Shown here piece after piece: positions 29,171 to 38,356 of a stretch of 41,553 nucleotides of DNA; positions within the stretch are counted from its first letter, which is position 1; each line of letters opens with the position of its first letter. The translations under genes and the position numbers were made by a program. Origin of the DNA: an uncultured Francisellaceae bacterium. Lineage in GTDB: Bacteria; Pseudomonadota; Gammaproteobacteria; Francisellales; CACEW01. The DNA lies in assembly GCA_905612315.1 (NCBI GenBank), contig CAJQSL010000086.1:1-41553 (forward strand). Direction: 5' to 3'. Below the pieces are notes generated by a model, which was not told the DNA's origin, searched no databases, and saw nothing but the letters and a program-made list of their open reading frames with translations.

Positions 29171-30060
29171 GTTGGAAAGGATGGCTTTCGGCCTTAATAA
29201 TTATAATAATCATCATATTACTTGGTAGTTTTTATACCATTAATGAAGTTCAACAAGGCTTATTGGTTAGATTAGGTAAAGTACAATATTCTGCTGATAA
29301 GACTGTAAATATTTTAAAACCTGGTTTACATATTAAATGGCCACTTGTAGAAAAAGTACAAAAGTTTGATATGCGCCTTAGAATTTTAACTCTTGAAGAA
29401 GACAACTTAGTAACTGAAGACAGACAAACTGTTGATGTTAGTGCTTTTATTAACTGGCGCATTACTGATGTGTTAAAATACTATTTAGCAACTAGTGCTT
29501 ATGGTAACGCTGAGAGTAACTTATCAACTAGAATAAGTGCTGCAGTTAGAACAGAGTTTGGTAAATTACCACTTACAGATTTAGTCTCGGGCCAGCGAGT
29601 TAATGTAATGGAAAAAATCAAAGACTTGGCCACCCAAAAAGCTGAATCTCTTGGTATTACAGTTATTGATGTACGAATTAATAAAATTGCCCTGCCGCAA
29701 GCGACATTAGAGCGAGTTTATAAGAACATGCGTACTGAGTTTAGTACTCAAGCTACTAAAATCCGTGCTGATGGTTTAAAACAAGCTGAAGCTATTAGGG
29801 CTGATTCTGACAAGCAAAAAACTATTATCTTAGCTACTGCAAGAGAACAAGCGGCTAAAACTATAGCTGACGGGCAAGCACAATCCGCGCAAATTTATGC
29901 TGATGCTTACCAGAGTGATCCTAAGTTCTATCAGTTCTATAGAAGTTTGGAAGCATATCAAAATGTGTTTACTAGCAAAGATGACACCATAGTTTTACAT
30001 CCAAAAGGTGAGTTCTTTAAATACTTTAATACTCCGCTGATGAATGGGGTTTCTAAATAG
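29167..30060 (+). CDS. hflC: FtsH modulator HflC
   Basis: Partner of HflK in the FtsH-regulating complex. The start at 29167 overlaps the hflK stop by ATGA and has GGAGGG upstream; the frame extends to 29149 but that ATG lies inside hflK without a better ribosome site. A single N-terminal helix (WLSALIIIIIIILLGSFY) is followed by the SPFH domain (EVQQGLLVRLGKVQYSADKT) and a helical EAxxIxADxxKQ-type region (QAEAIRADSDKQKTIILATA). 297 residues. Last gene of the hfq-hflXKC cluster. Confidence 0.96.
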   Translation: MSWKGWLSALIIIIIIILLGSFYTINEVQQGLLVRLGKVQYSADKTVNILKPGLHIKWPLVEKVQKFDMRLRILTLEEDNLVTEDRQTVDVSAFINWRITDVLKYYLATSAYGNAESNLSTRISAAVRTEFGKLPLTDLVSGQRVNVMEKIKDLATQKAESLGITVIDVRINKIALPQATLERVYKNMRTEFSTQATKIRADGLKQAEAIRADSDKQKTIILATAREQAAKTIADGQAQSAQIYADAYQSDPKFYQFYRSLEAYQNVFTSKDDTIVLHPKGEFFKYFNTPLMNGVSK

Positions 30061-30100
30061 AGGGCTAGGTTTGTTGCAGTTTGGATGCCCCCATCCCAAC

Positions 30101-30118
30101 CTTCCCCCACCGGGGAAG
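30101..30118. repeat. Short GC-rich hairpin after hflC
   Basis: CTTCCCC (30101-30107) pairs with GGGGAAG (30112-30118) across a 4-base loop. No T-run follows on either strand, so it is not a canonical terminator. The flanking GAGATTAGCTCGCAACTACTG recalls the dispersed repeat family. It sits between the convergent hflC and the 407-residue gene. Confidence 0.55.
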
Positions 30119-30156
30119 AGATTAGCTCGCAACTACTGAGCTAAATATTGTGATAT

Positions 30157-31380
30157 CTAACTAAAATTTACAGGATAAATAACCGGATCACTAAAAGGTC
30201 TTTTTTCTAATAAATTTCCGAAATAAAATTTCTCAATTATTAATGCAGCCTTATTTATACTCTTAACAGCTTTTTTATAATCCTTATTTTTTTGATATAA
30301 ATGCGCAAGCTTAAGATTTTCTTGTGCCCTAACTAATGCAAAGTTGCCTCGAGCAAAAGTCATATGTGACCAATTAGCTTTATGTTTGCAATTTAGATCT
30401 AGCACTAAGGCAGTATTTTTAATAAGAGTTAGCCATTTCTCAAGTGCTAGTTTATGATCTGATAATTTACAAAAATCCGGCATGATTTTTCTTATTGCTT
30501 TAGATATTACCGGAGGGAAGACTTTAAAAGCCCCACACTCTTTTCCTACTTCTGGCACCTTGGCGCAAATAGCCTTATTGATATTAATGTTTTTATTAAT
30601 TAGCGCCCATCTTTTCTTGCCTTGATCTATCTGTTTTGCATATAAATGACTTTGCTTAATATGCCATGATCTAATATCAAGAGCCATTGCTAACCAGGTA
30701 ACCGGCCCAAAAACTAATTTATGCCTTCTTTGATTTTGAGTGACTTTAGGATTTTCATCTCTAAAGGCAACTGGGTTTTGATTAGTATCTACTGGATGAG
30801 TCCATGGCATACTAAGAAGGCTCCCTGATGCATAGCTTTGCTGCCATTGCCCAAAACCGATAGCACAAGAATCTAATTTAATATATTTCATTACTAATGC
30901 TATAACAGAATCTGCTGCTGCAGAATTTAAGACTGGAAACTGCTCACCCAATGAACTATTCCAACTCCAGTGTGAGGCATTAACAAAATCTTTAGCACCT
31001 CTAATAACACTAAGACCACTTTTATACCCTACCTGCAATAATCCTCGCTGATTCCAAATAAAATCCTCACTCTTATAAGCAGAGCCAATGTAATAATCTA
31101 AAAATTTCTTATCTGGGTCACTCTCATTAAGCGACTGATAAAGTCCATTTGCAAAAACAGTAATATCATTAATTTGATTAACCGGACACCAAAATCCAGG
31201 CCCTAACTTTGAAACATTTACTAAATCCCCATTAAACCAAATCTCTTTTGATGTATCCCACTTAAGATTACTAAGAAGATCGATGCTTTCAGATGTAAAG
31301 GTATGTTCACCAATAGCTAAAACATATGTTCTAGCTGATATCAAAATATAAATTAGTGTATTAGTAATAGTTTTAATCAT
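30157..31380 (-). CDS. Exported protein of unknown function inserted between hflC and purA (407 aa)
   Basis: The N-terminus MIKTITNTLIYILISARTYVLA looks like a signal peptide, giving a mature protein of about 385 residues. It is rich in Trp, Asn and Lys, with six cysteines (for example CKLSDHK, LNCKHK, KECGAF). The C-terminal 60 residues (ARGNFALVRAQENLKLAHLYQKNKDYKKAVKSINKAALIIEKF) form a helical-repeat pattern resembling one or two TPR units. I recognise no enzyme family. Its strand is opposite to both neighbours, and it interrupts the hflC-purA linkage seen in enterics, which suggests later insertion. A periplasmic or secreted location is inferred. Confidence 0.7.
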   Translation of the reverse strand: MIKTITNTLIYILISARTYVLAIGEHTFTSESIDLLSNLKWDTSKEIWFNGDLVNVSKLGPGFWCPVNQINDITVFANGLYQSLNESDPDKKFLDYYIGSAYKSEDFIWNQRGLLQVGYKSGLSVIRGAKDFVNASHWSWNSSLGEQFPVLNSAAADSVIALVMKYIKLDSCAIGFGQWQQSYASGSLLSMPWTHPVDTNQNPVAFRDENPKVTQNQRRHKLVFGPVTWLAMALDIRSWHIKQSHLYAKQIDQGKKRWALINKNININKAICAKVPEVGKECGAFKVFPPVISKAIRKIMPDFCKLSDHKLALEKWLTLIKNTALVLDLNCKHKANWSHMTFARGNFALVRAQENLKLAHLYQKNKDYKKAVKSINKAALIIEKFYFGNLLEKRPFSDPVIYPVNFS

Positions 31381-31490
31381 CTTTCATAATTCAGGCATAA
31401 TTCAGGAATAATTCTAGTTATTACTAGAGTAGCAATAGATCACACATTGCGCCATGCCACCTTAACTCTTGAGAATTACCTATATATTAG

Positions 31491-32843
<1,353 letters not shown>

Positions 32844-32892
32844 GAAACTTTATACATAATTGACCCAATAATTGACCCAACATGGCAACTCC

Positions 32893-32939
32893 TGAGTCAA
32901 TTGAGTCAATTATTAAAAAAAATTGACTCAATTGACTCA
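32893..32939. repeat. 19-bp perfect inverted repeat downstream of purA
   Basis: TGAGTCAATTGAGTCAATT (32893-32911) is exactly complementary to 32921-32939, with a 9-base A-rich loop. Each arm is itself a doubled TGAGTCAATT. It lies 50 bases after the purA stop and could stabilise or end its transcript, though no T-run follows. Confidence 0.92.
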
Positions 32940-32941
32940 CC

Positions 32942-33144
32942 CACCTTACGCAAAAACATACCCAACGCAGTCGTTGCGAACGAGCCGTAGGTGAGTGCGG
33001 CAATCTCCTTCATGGAAACTGATGTTATTACCCTAGTTGCAGTTGGGTAGGAGATTGCCGCGTCGGCTAAAAGCCTCCTCGCAAAGACTGCCCGTGGGCT
33101 TGTCTTAGGTAAAGTTGGAACTTTTGCTTTAAATGCGTAAGGTG
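32942..33144. repeat. Nested inverted-repeat element (MITE-like)
   Basis: The outer arms CACCTTACGCA (32942-32952) and TGCGTAAGGTG (33134-33144) are perfectly complementary over 11 bp. Inside are two 43-base arms (32967-33009 and 33049-33091) that pair imperfectly; their inner ends GCGGCAATCTCCT and AGGAGATTGCCGC are exact. The element is GC-richer than its surroundings and encodes no protein. It belongs to the same family as the copies at the acs 3' end and before ubiE. Confidence 0.8.
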
Positions 33145-33188
33145 AGCAACAATAAACGCCAAATTAACAGCAAGCTGTTGCGCCTGAT

Positions 33189-33220
33189 ATCCCCACCCTA
33201 AAGAGACGGGGTTTTACAGC
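33189..33220. mobile_element. Possible remnant of an IS200/IS605-type element end
   Basis: The block ATATCCCCACCCTAAAGAGA then CGGGGTTTTACAG resembles the CCCCxCCCTxxAGGGxGGGGTTTTAC hairpin found at right ends of IS605/IS1341-type elements, with mismatches in the stem. No tnpA or tnpB remains nearby. This is a resemblance from memory only. Confidence 0.25.
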
Positions 33221-33322
33221 GAAGATTAAAGAAAATATTCCGTATAGGAAAAGGCCCTGCGATAAAATACAAAAAATGCTAATATAGGTATAAGAGAAAT
33301 TTTTCAAATCAGGAGATCTCCT

Positions 33323-34432
33323 ATGCCCGGCAATACAATTGGCCAATGTTTCACCCTAACAACCTTTGGAGAATCTCATGGCCCTGCCATCGGTGGGATC
33401 ATAGATGGTTGCCCTCCTGGCATAGAGCTTGATGAGAGCATAATTCAAAAAGATTTAGATAGAAGAAAACCTGGGCAAAACCGGCATACAACTCAAAGGC
33501 GCGAAGCTGATAAAATAAAAATATTATCTGGCGTATACAAAGGCAAAACCACCGGCACCCCCATTGGCTTATTAATCGAAAATATAGATGCAAAATCTAA
33601 AGATTATAGTGCTATAGAAAATCAATTTCGCCCAGGTCATGCCGATTTCACTTATTTTGCAAAATATGGTCATCGTGATCCTCGAGGCGGCGGGAGATCT
33701 TCTGCTCGAGAAACTGCTATTCGAGTTGCAGCTGGCGCCATTGCCAAATTAATTTTAAAACAAAAAGGAATTGAAGTTTTTGCCTGTATCACTCAAGTCG
33801 GTGATTTAGAATTTAATTTACCAAATACCAAATCTGAATGGGAAGTTGCAGCTAATAACCCATATTTTTGTGCAGATAAAAATAAAATTCCTGAACTTGA
33901 AAAATATATGGAAAATATAAGATCTGAGCAAAATTCCATCGGCGCTAAGATATCAGCATGTGTAACTGGGGTAAAACCTGGCCTTGGTGAGCCGGTATTT
34001 GATAGACTAGATGCTGATATTGCCTATGCTTTAATGAATATTAATGCTGTCAAAGGTGTCGAAATTGGTGATGGTTTTAAAGTTATATCTCAAAGGGGCT
34101 CTGAACATCGCGATGAAATACGCAAAAATAAAGGCTTTTTAAGTAATCATGCTGGCGGCGTGCTGGGAGGCATTTCATCCGGGCAAGATATAATTGCTCA
34201 TTGTGCTTTTAAGCCGACATCAAGTATTACAACTCCCGGTAAAACAATTAATGAGCTAGGCGAAGATGTTGATATTATAACTAAGGGCCGGCATGACCCA
34301 TGTGTTGGCTTAAGAGCGGCTCCCATAGTTGAAGCGATGCTTGCTTTAGTTCTAACTGATCATCTTATGCGAGATTTTGCCCAAAATAATTTACTAAACC
34401 CAAATAGAAATACAGACAAACTGCACTTATAA
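33323..34432 (+). CDS. aroC: Chorismate synthase
   Basis: FMNH2-dependent last step of the shikimate pathway, giving chorismate for aromatic amino acids, folate and quinones. The N-terminus [20 protein letters not shown], the flavin-binding [30 protein letters not shown] segment, and [18 protein letters not shown] are all family signatures. Length 369 residues is normal. CAGGAGA lies just upstream of the ATG. It is followed after 40 bases by the DedA gene, and the trpD further along the window uses its product pathway. Confidence 0.97.
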   Translation: MPGNTIGQCFTLTTFGESHGPAIGGIIDGCPPGIELDESIIQKDLDRRKPGQNRHTTQRREADKIKILSGVYKGKTTGTPIGLLIENIDAKSKDYSAIENQFRPGHADFTYFAKYGHRDPRGGGRSSARETAIRVAAGAIAKLILKQKGIEVFACITQVGDLEFNLPNTKSEWEVAANNPYFCADKNKIPELEKYMENIRSEQNSIGAKISACVTGVKPGLGEPVFDRLDADIAYALMNINAVKGVEIGDGFKVISQRGSEHRDEIRKNKGFLSNHAGGVLGGISSGQDIIAHCAFKPTSSITTPGKTINELGEDVDIITKGRHDPCVGLRAAPIVEAMLALVLTDHLMRDFAQNNLLNPNRNTDKLHL

Positions 34433-34472
34433 AAATATAATAATTATAATTAGCTTTTAAAAGGAAGACATT

Positions 34473-35093
34473 ATGTCACCACATATGCAAGAACTAATCG
34501 CCCACTACGGCTATTGGCTCATGCTACTTGGTGCCCTAATAGAAGGTGAGACTTTTTTAATAGCCGGTGGAATAGCAGCGCATCAAGGTCTACTTCACTT
34601 ACCTGGGCTTTTATTATTAGCCGTAGTTGGAAGCCTAATTCATGATCATGTGTTTTTTTATATAGGAAGATTTACTAGATTTGAAGTGCTTTTATGGAGT
34701 TATAAGAAAAAACTATCATCCTACAGAAAATTTAAGAAGAAAATAAACAAGAGCCTGACCATGCTTGAACGCTATGGGGTCATATTAATCATAGGTTTTA
34801 GATTCATGTATGGGTTACGCACAATTGTACCAATAATTGTGGGCCTAAGCCCTATTACCAAGAAAAAGTTTTTTATGCTTGATTTACTAGGAGCTTTACT
34901 TTGGTCTTGTATATTTATTTACGGCGGATACTTTTTTGGCAGTGCAATTACACATGCGTTACGAGTAGTCCACGACAAATATCAAATATCATGGATTGCA
35001 ATTATTCTAATTGCAGTAATTACTATCATAGTTTTATTAAGTATCTATTTAATAACTAAAAGTAATATTCGAAAATTCAGATCTAAAAATTAA
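34473..35093 (+). CDS. DedA-family inner-membrane protein
   Basis: The DedA/SNARE-associated family includes flippases for undecaprenyl phosphate and phospholipids. The 206 residues show about five membrane segments. An acidic residue sits in GALIEGETFLIAGGIAA near the N-terminus, with GSLIHDHVFFYIGRF next. A re-entrant region ERYGVILIIGFRFMYGLRTIVPIIVGL contains the family's conserved FxR and GxRxxxPxxxG pattern. The C-terminal helix is IAIILIAVITIIVLLSIYLI, then a basic tail. AAAAGGAAG precedes the ATG. The exact paralogue (YohD/YqjA/other) cannot be set by eye. Confidence 0.88.
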   Translation: MSPHMQELIAHYGYWLMLLGALIEGETFLIAGGIAAHQGLLHLPGLLLLAVVGSLIHDHVFFYIGRFTRFEVLLWSYKKKLSSYRKFKKKINKSLTMLERYGVILIIGFRFMYGLRTIVPIIVGLSPITKKKFFMLDLLGALLWSCIFIYGGYFFGSAITHALRVVHDKYQISWIAIILIAVITIIVLLSIYLITKSNIRKFRSKN

Positions 35094-35163
35094 ATTATAA
35101 TCTATAATTTATAACCTATAATCTATATTTAGATATAAATAATAATAAAGTTATAAATATACC

Positions 35164-38100
35164 ATGTCATCAGAACAAAAACGAGACGAGATCTGGGAGA
35201 ATATAGTTGCTATTTCAGATAGAACTAGTCGCGTAGTATTTGCTGATTTATTATCTAGAAAATGTTATGCAACTTTAATATATTCATGCCTGCAACATTC
35301 TGACTTACTAATAAGAACCAGCTTAATAAAAGCTGTCCTTAATTATCTTAAGACAACAACTAACTCTGCAACCAGGTTAATTGCTGTACCAATTGATGAC
35401 CCCGAGCAATGGCAAAGGTATCTTTTATTATCTCTAAAAACAAATTATTTTGATTTATCTGCAAAAATATTAAATAAAATATATGATTCAAACCACACAA
35501 AACCCAAGCATCCACTAATAAATAGTGATATTGCTCAACTAATATATCTATCAAATGATATGCCCTTGATAAATTACTTTTTAACATTGCCAGATGCAGC
35601 CACTTGGGTTAAGAATTTTCCGATTAGTGAGATAACTCAAGATAAAAAATTTCTAGATCACGCCAGACACCCAAGAGTAAATAGCAAACTATTTATAAAA
35701 AGCAGATATCCAGACTCCTGGCTAACAGCCGCAATTAGGAGCAGCAACACTCAGCTGGTACACCTTTTATTGCAATATCCTAAAATCAAAGACGCTTTAT
35801 TAAATAAAAATGGTGATTCCGACCTTCCACCATTACTTTTAGCACTTAGAGATGCCGATGAAAAAACTATAGATTATTGCTTAAAAGCATATCACCCAAC
35901 TTCTAAATTAAATCTTTATAATAAATCTTTAAAACCTATAACCGCGCCAGGTGGTGAGACTCTCCTAACGTACTATCTTAAAGTTGCATCTGCGCACGGT
36001 GCGTTAATAGCTGTAAAAACTATTGCAAAAATAGATCCAGAATTAATATTCCAACCCAATAAAATCAATCAAACTCCGTTGATGCTATTTTTTACTGACC
36101 CTAATCTTATATCTATTTTTATGCATGATACCTCAGTACGCTCAGAATATAGCGAGATTTTACACAAATACTCACATCTATTTAGCAAAAATATAAATAT
36201 TGCTGATAAAAACCGACATACTATTATATATCATGCCTTGCAGCTTTATGGAATGAGAACAACTGGAATTCCAGTAGTAAAGTTATTAATGTCTCTTGGT
36301 GCTAGCATAGATTATAAAAGCGCAAGTTTTATGGCTATAAATGGGCACTACGATGATTTTTTAATAACTTACTTAGAAAAACATAATTTTAATCCTCCTT
36401 CTGAAATTACGCTATCATTAATTAGTGCTAATAATATGGATTTATTATCCAACCTAAACCCTAAAAGTTTTTATGAGCCGATACCTACAGACCCATTACT
36501 TCATAAGCTAAATACATTGTTATCTAAAGATAATAGCAAAAACTCAACTATTTATTTTCTAGTGCATCAATTTTTAAGTAAGCACAATGATAATATGCTC
36601 ACTATGACATTAAGAAAAGCTACGCTACACCGCGAGACCAACGCCTTACAAAGGCTGGCGGCAGAACATCCTCTTTTAATAACCAAAAGAGGCTCTTTTG
36701 GTCACTCAGCTTTACAGCTGGCTTTAAGAAAAAGAGCAAATGGAAAAATAATTCTATATATTTTATTAAACACTCGCCCTAATAAAACCCCATCAACTTC
36801 TCTCATTTCAGATAATGGCGAAACTCCCTTAACTGAAATAGCAAAATCTGGCCTCAAAAAAAAGCTTAGAATTGTATCTAGAAACTGGACTTCAATTTTA
36901 ATGCAAAAATCAATATTGTATTATCTTTATATAAATGGTTTTGAAAACCCTAATCAAGACCCAATTACTAAACAAAATTTTGCAGGATTAGCATCTGCTA
37001 TTAAACAAATATGGGGTAATGAATCCAACGATGAAGACGACCCAGACATTTTGTTTTGGATCCAATTTAGACGCTTATACCTAGAAACTGTCTCTTTTAA
37101 AGAATATCAACTTAATATTTTACAAGTAACTAATAATTTACCCTTAAGTTTAGCTCATAAGTACTTCCCAGAGCTTGCCCCTGCGCGACAAGAGGCTCTG
37201 TTGCATGCAATAGAGCATATGATAAAGAAACAACATTCTATTATTAGCCAGAATCAACTAGATGTAAAAGAGCATATAAACCTTCTTGATAATAAAGGCA
37301 AAACCCCACTGGATCATGCTTGTGAAAAGCAAAAATGGGATATCGCAAATATATTTATATGCAGATTTGGATCCAATAAAATTGGCCCAGGCTTAATTGA
37401 ACTTATGATTTCTCAAAAAACCAACCTTCTAAAAAAAATTCTTAGAAGCTGTGATGTAACTATTAAACTTCCATTTGATCAAGAAATTAGTAACAAAATT
37501 ATTATTGAACTTTTATCTAATAAACAACTACCATATATTCATTGGCTTATAATCACAGGCTTTATTTCAAAACCCAATAGTTTAGGGTTAGCTGAAATAT
37601 TCCCAAGCTTTTTACATAGTACAAAGTTAAATAACTATAATAAATTGATATTATGGCAAAAAGTAGACTCATACTTTGGAAAAATTAATTCGCTAGCACT
37701 AAATAATTTCTATGAGCAAAATGAATCTATCTTAACAAAACAAATATTAATGGCATTAAAGTTTACTTCTATGCTTGATGAAAAGAAGTTTTTTCTAAAC
37801 TGGATTCTAAATAAATTTAGCTTTGTTATAACTAAAAACACCGAGTTAATTTACTCTATTTTTAGATTTGGCACTGTTGATCTTATTAATAAATTTTTTG
37901 CTGTCATTCCTTATAAAATAGCTAGCAAAAAAATTAACAGCATTGCTAAAGACCATAGAGATTTTCAAAAAATTCATGATCATAAACTATGGTTGCTCAC
38001 CAAATCAGATAAGATTAATCTAACTCAAGTATATAGAAGCATTGCTTATAGACTGCACCTAAGCGATGGATCACATATGCGCTATATATCTTGGATGAAA

Positions 38101-38322
38101 GAGTCATTAGATACAGCAATTGATAGCGGCAATTTAGAATTATTAAAAATAATTTTATCTGAAGTAATTAGAATTAGATCATCTTTGAAAATGGAACCTG
38201 AGAAAATAGAGAATTTTAAAAGTGTTTTTCAGCAAGTTTTAGAACTTCAAGATGACTCTGCTGTAATTACAGATGCGAAACAGATAATTTCAGATAGACT
38301 GATTGAGCTACAAGCCATTTGA
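35164..38322 (+). CDS. Large protein with ankyrin-like helical repeats, candidate Dot/Icm effector (1052 aa)
   Basis: Soluble, Leu/Asn/Lys-rich and without signal peptide or membrane segments. Scattered diverged ankyrin-type units are visible: SWLTAAIRSSNTQLVHLLLQY (about 180-200), PVVKLLMSLGASIDYKSASFMAINGHYDDF (about 370-400), GHSALQLALRKRANGKIILYILL and NGETPLTEIAKSG (about 515-560), and DNKGKTPLDHACEKQKWDIANIFI (about 710-735). Near the end, LDTAIDSGNLELLKIILSEV (about 980-1000) fits too. The rest is alpha-helical with no recognised catalytic domain. Ankyrin-repeat proteins of this size are common substrates of Dot/Icm systems. No classical C-terminal E-block is obvious. The ATG lacks a strong ribosome site. 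Function and secretion are inference. Confidence 0.75.
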   Translation: MSSEQKRDEIWENIVAISDRTSRVVFADLLSRKCYATLIYSCLQHSDLLIRTSLIKAVLNYLKTTTNSATRLIAVPIDDPEQWQRYLLLSLKTNYFDLSAKILNKIYDSNHTKPKHPLINSDIAQLIYLSNDMPLINYFLTLPDAATWVKNFPISEITQDKKFLDHARHPRVNSKLFIKSRYPDSWLTAAIRSSNTQLVHLLLQYPKIKDALLNKNGDSDLPPLLLALRDADEKTIDYCLKAYHPTSKLNLYNKSLKPITAPGGETLLTYYLKVASAHGALIAVKTIAKIDPELIFQPNKINQTPLMLFFTDPNLISIFMHDTSVRSEYSEILHKYSHLFSKNINIADKNRHTIIYHALQLYGMRTTGIPVVKLLMSLGASIDYKSASFMAINGHYDDFLITYLEKHNFNPPSEITLSLISANNMDLLSNLNPKSFYEPIPTDPLLHKLNTLLSKDNSKNSTIYFLVHQFLSKHNDNMLTMTLRKATLHRETNALQRLAAEHPLLITKRGSFGHSALQLALRKRANGKIILYILLNTRPNKTPSTSLISDNGETPLTEIAKSGLKKKLRIVSRNWTSILMQKSILYYLYINGFENPNQDPITKQNFAGLASAIKQIWGNESNDEDDPDILFWIQFRRLYLETVSFKEYQLNILQVTNNLPLSLAHKYFPELAPARQEALLHAIEHMIKKQHSIISQNQLDVKEHINLLDNKGKTPLDHACEKQKWDIANIFICRFGSNKIGPGLIELMISQKTNLLKKILRSCDVTIKLPFDQEISNKIIIELLSNKQLPYIHWLIITGFISKPNSLGLAEIFPSFLHSTKLNNYNKLILWQKVDSYFGKINSLALNNFYEQNESILTKQILMALKFTSMLDEKKFFLNWILNKFSFVITKNTELIYSIFRFGTVDLINKFFAVIPYKIASKKINSIAKDHRDFQKIHDHKLWLLTKSDKINLTQVYRSIAYRLHLSDGSHMRYISWMKESLDTAIDSGNLELLKIILSEVIRIRSSLKMEPEKIENFKSVFQQVLELQDDSAVITDAKQIISDRLIELQAI

Positions 38323-38356
38323 TTTTTAATGGCTATTAGTCTTATGTACTCGTCAT

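Larger units (their letters stand above)
32844..33322. other. Repeat-rich intergenic region between purA and aroC
   Basis: This 479-base gap has no credible ORF. In order it holds two direct AATTGACCCAA repeats (32858-32880), a 19-bp perfect inverted repeat (32893-32939), a nested inverted-repeat element (32942-33144), and a hairpin-like block near 33189-33220. A short AT-rich stretch with the aroC ribosome site CAGGAGA follows. Confidence 0.85.

Noticed and set aside
30101..30118. Rho-independent terminator of hflC
   Set aside because: The stem is good but no T-run follows on either strand.
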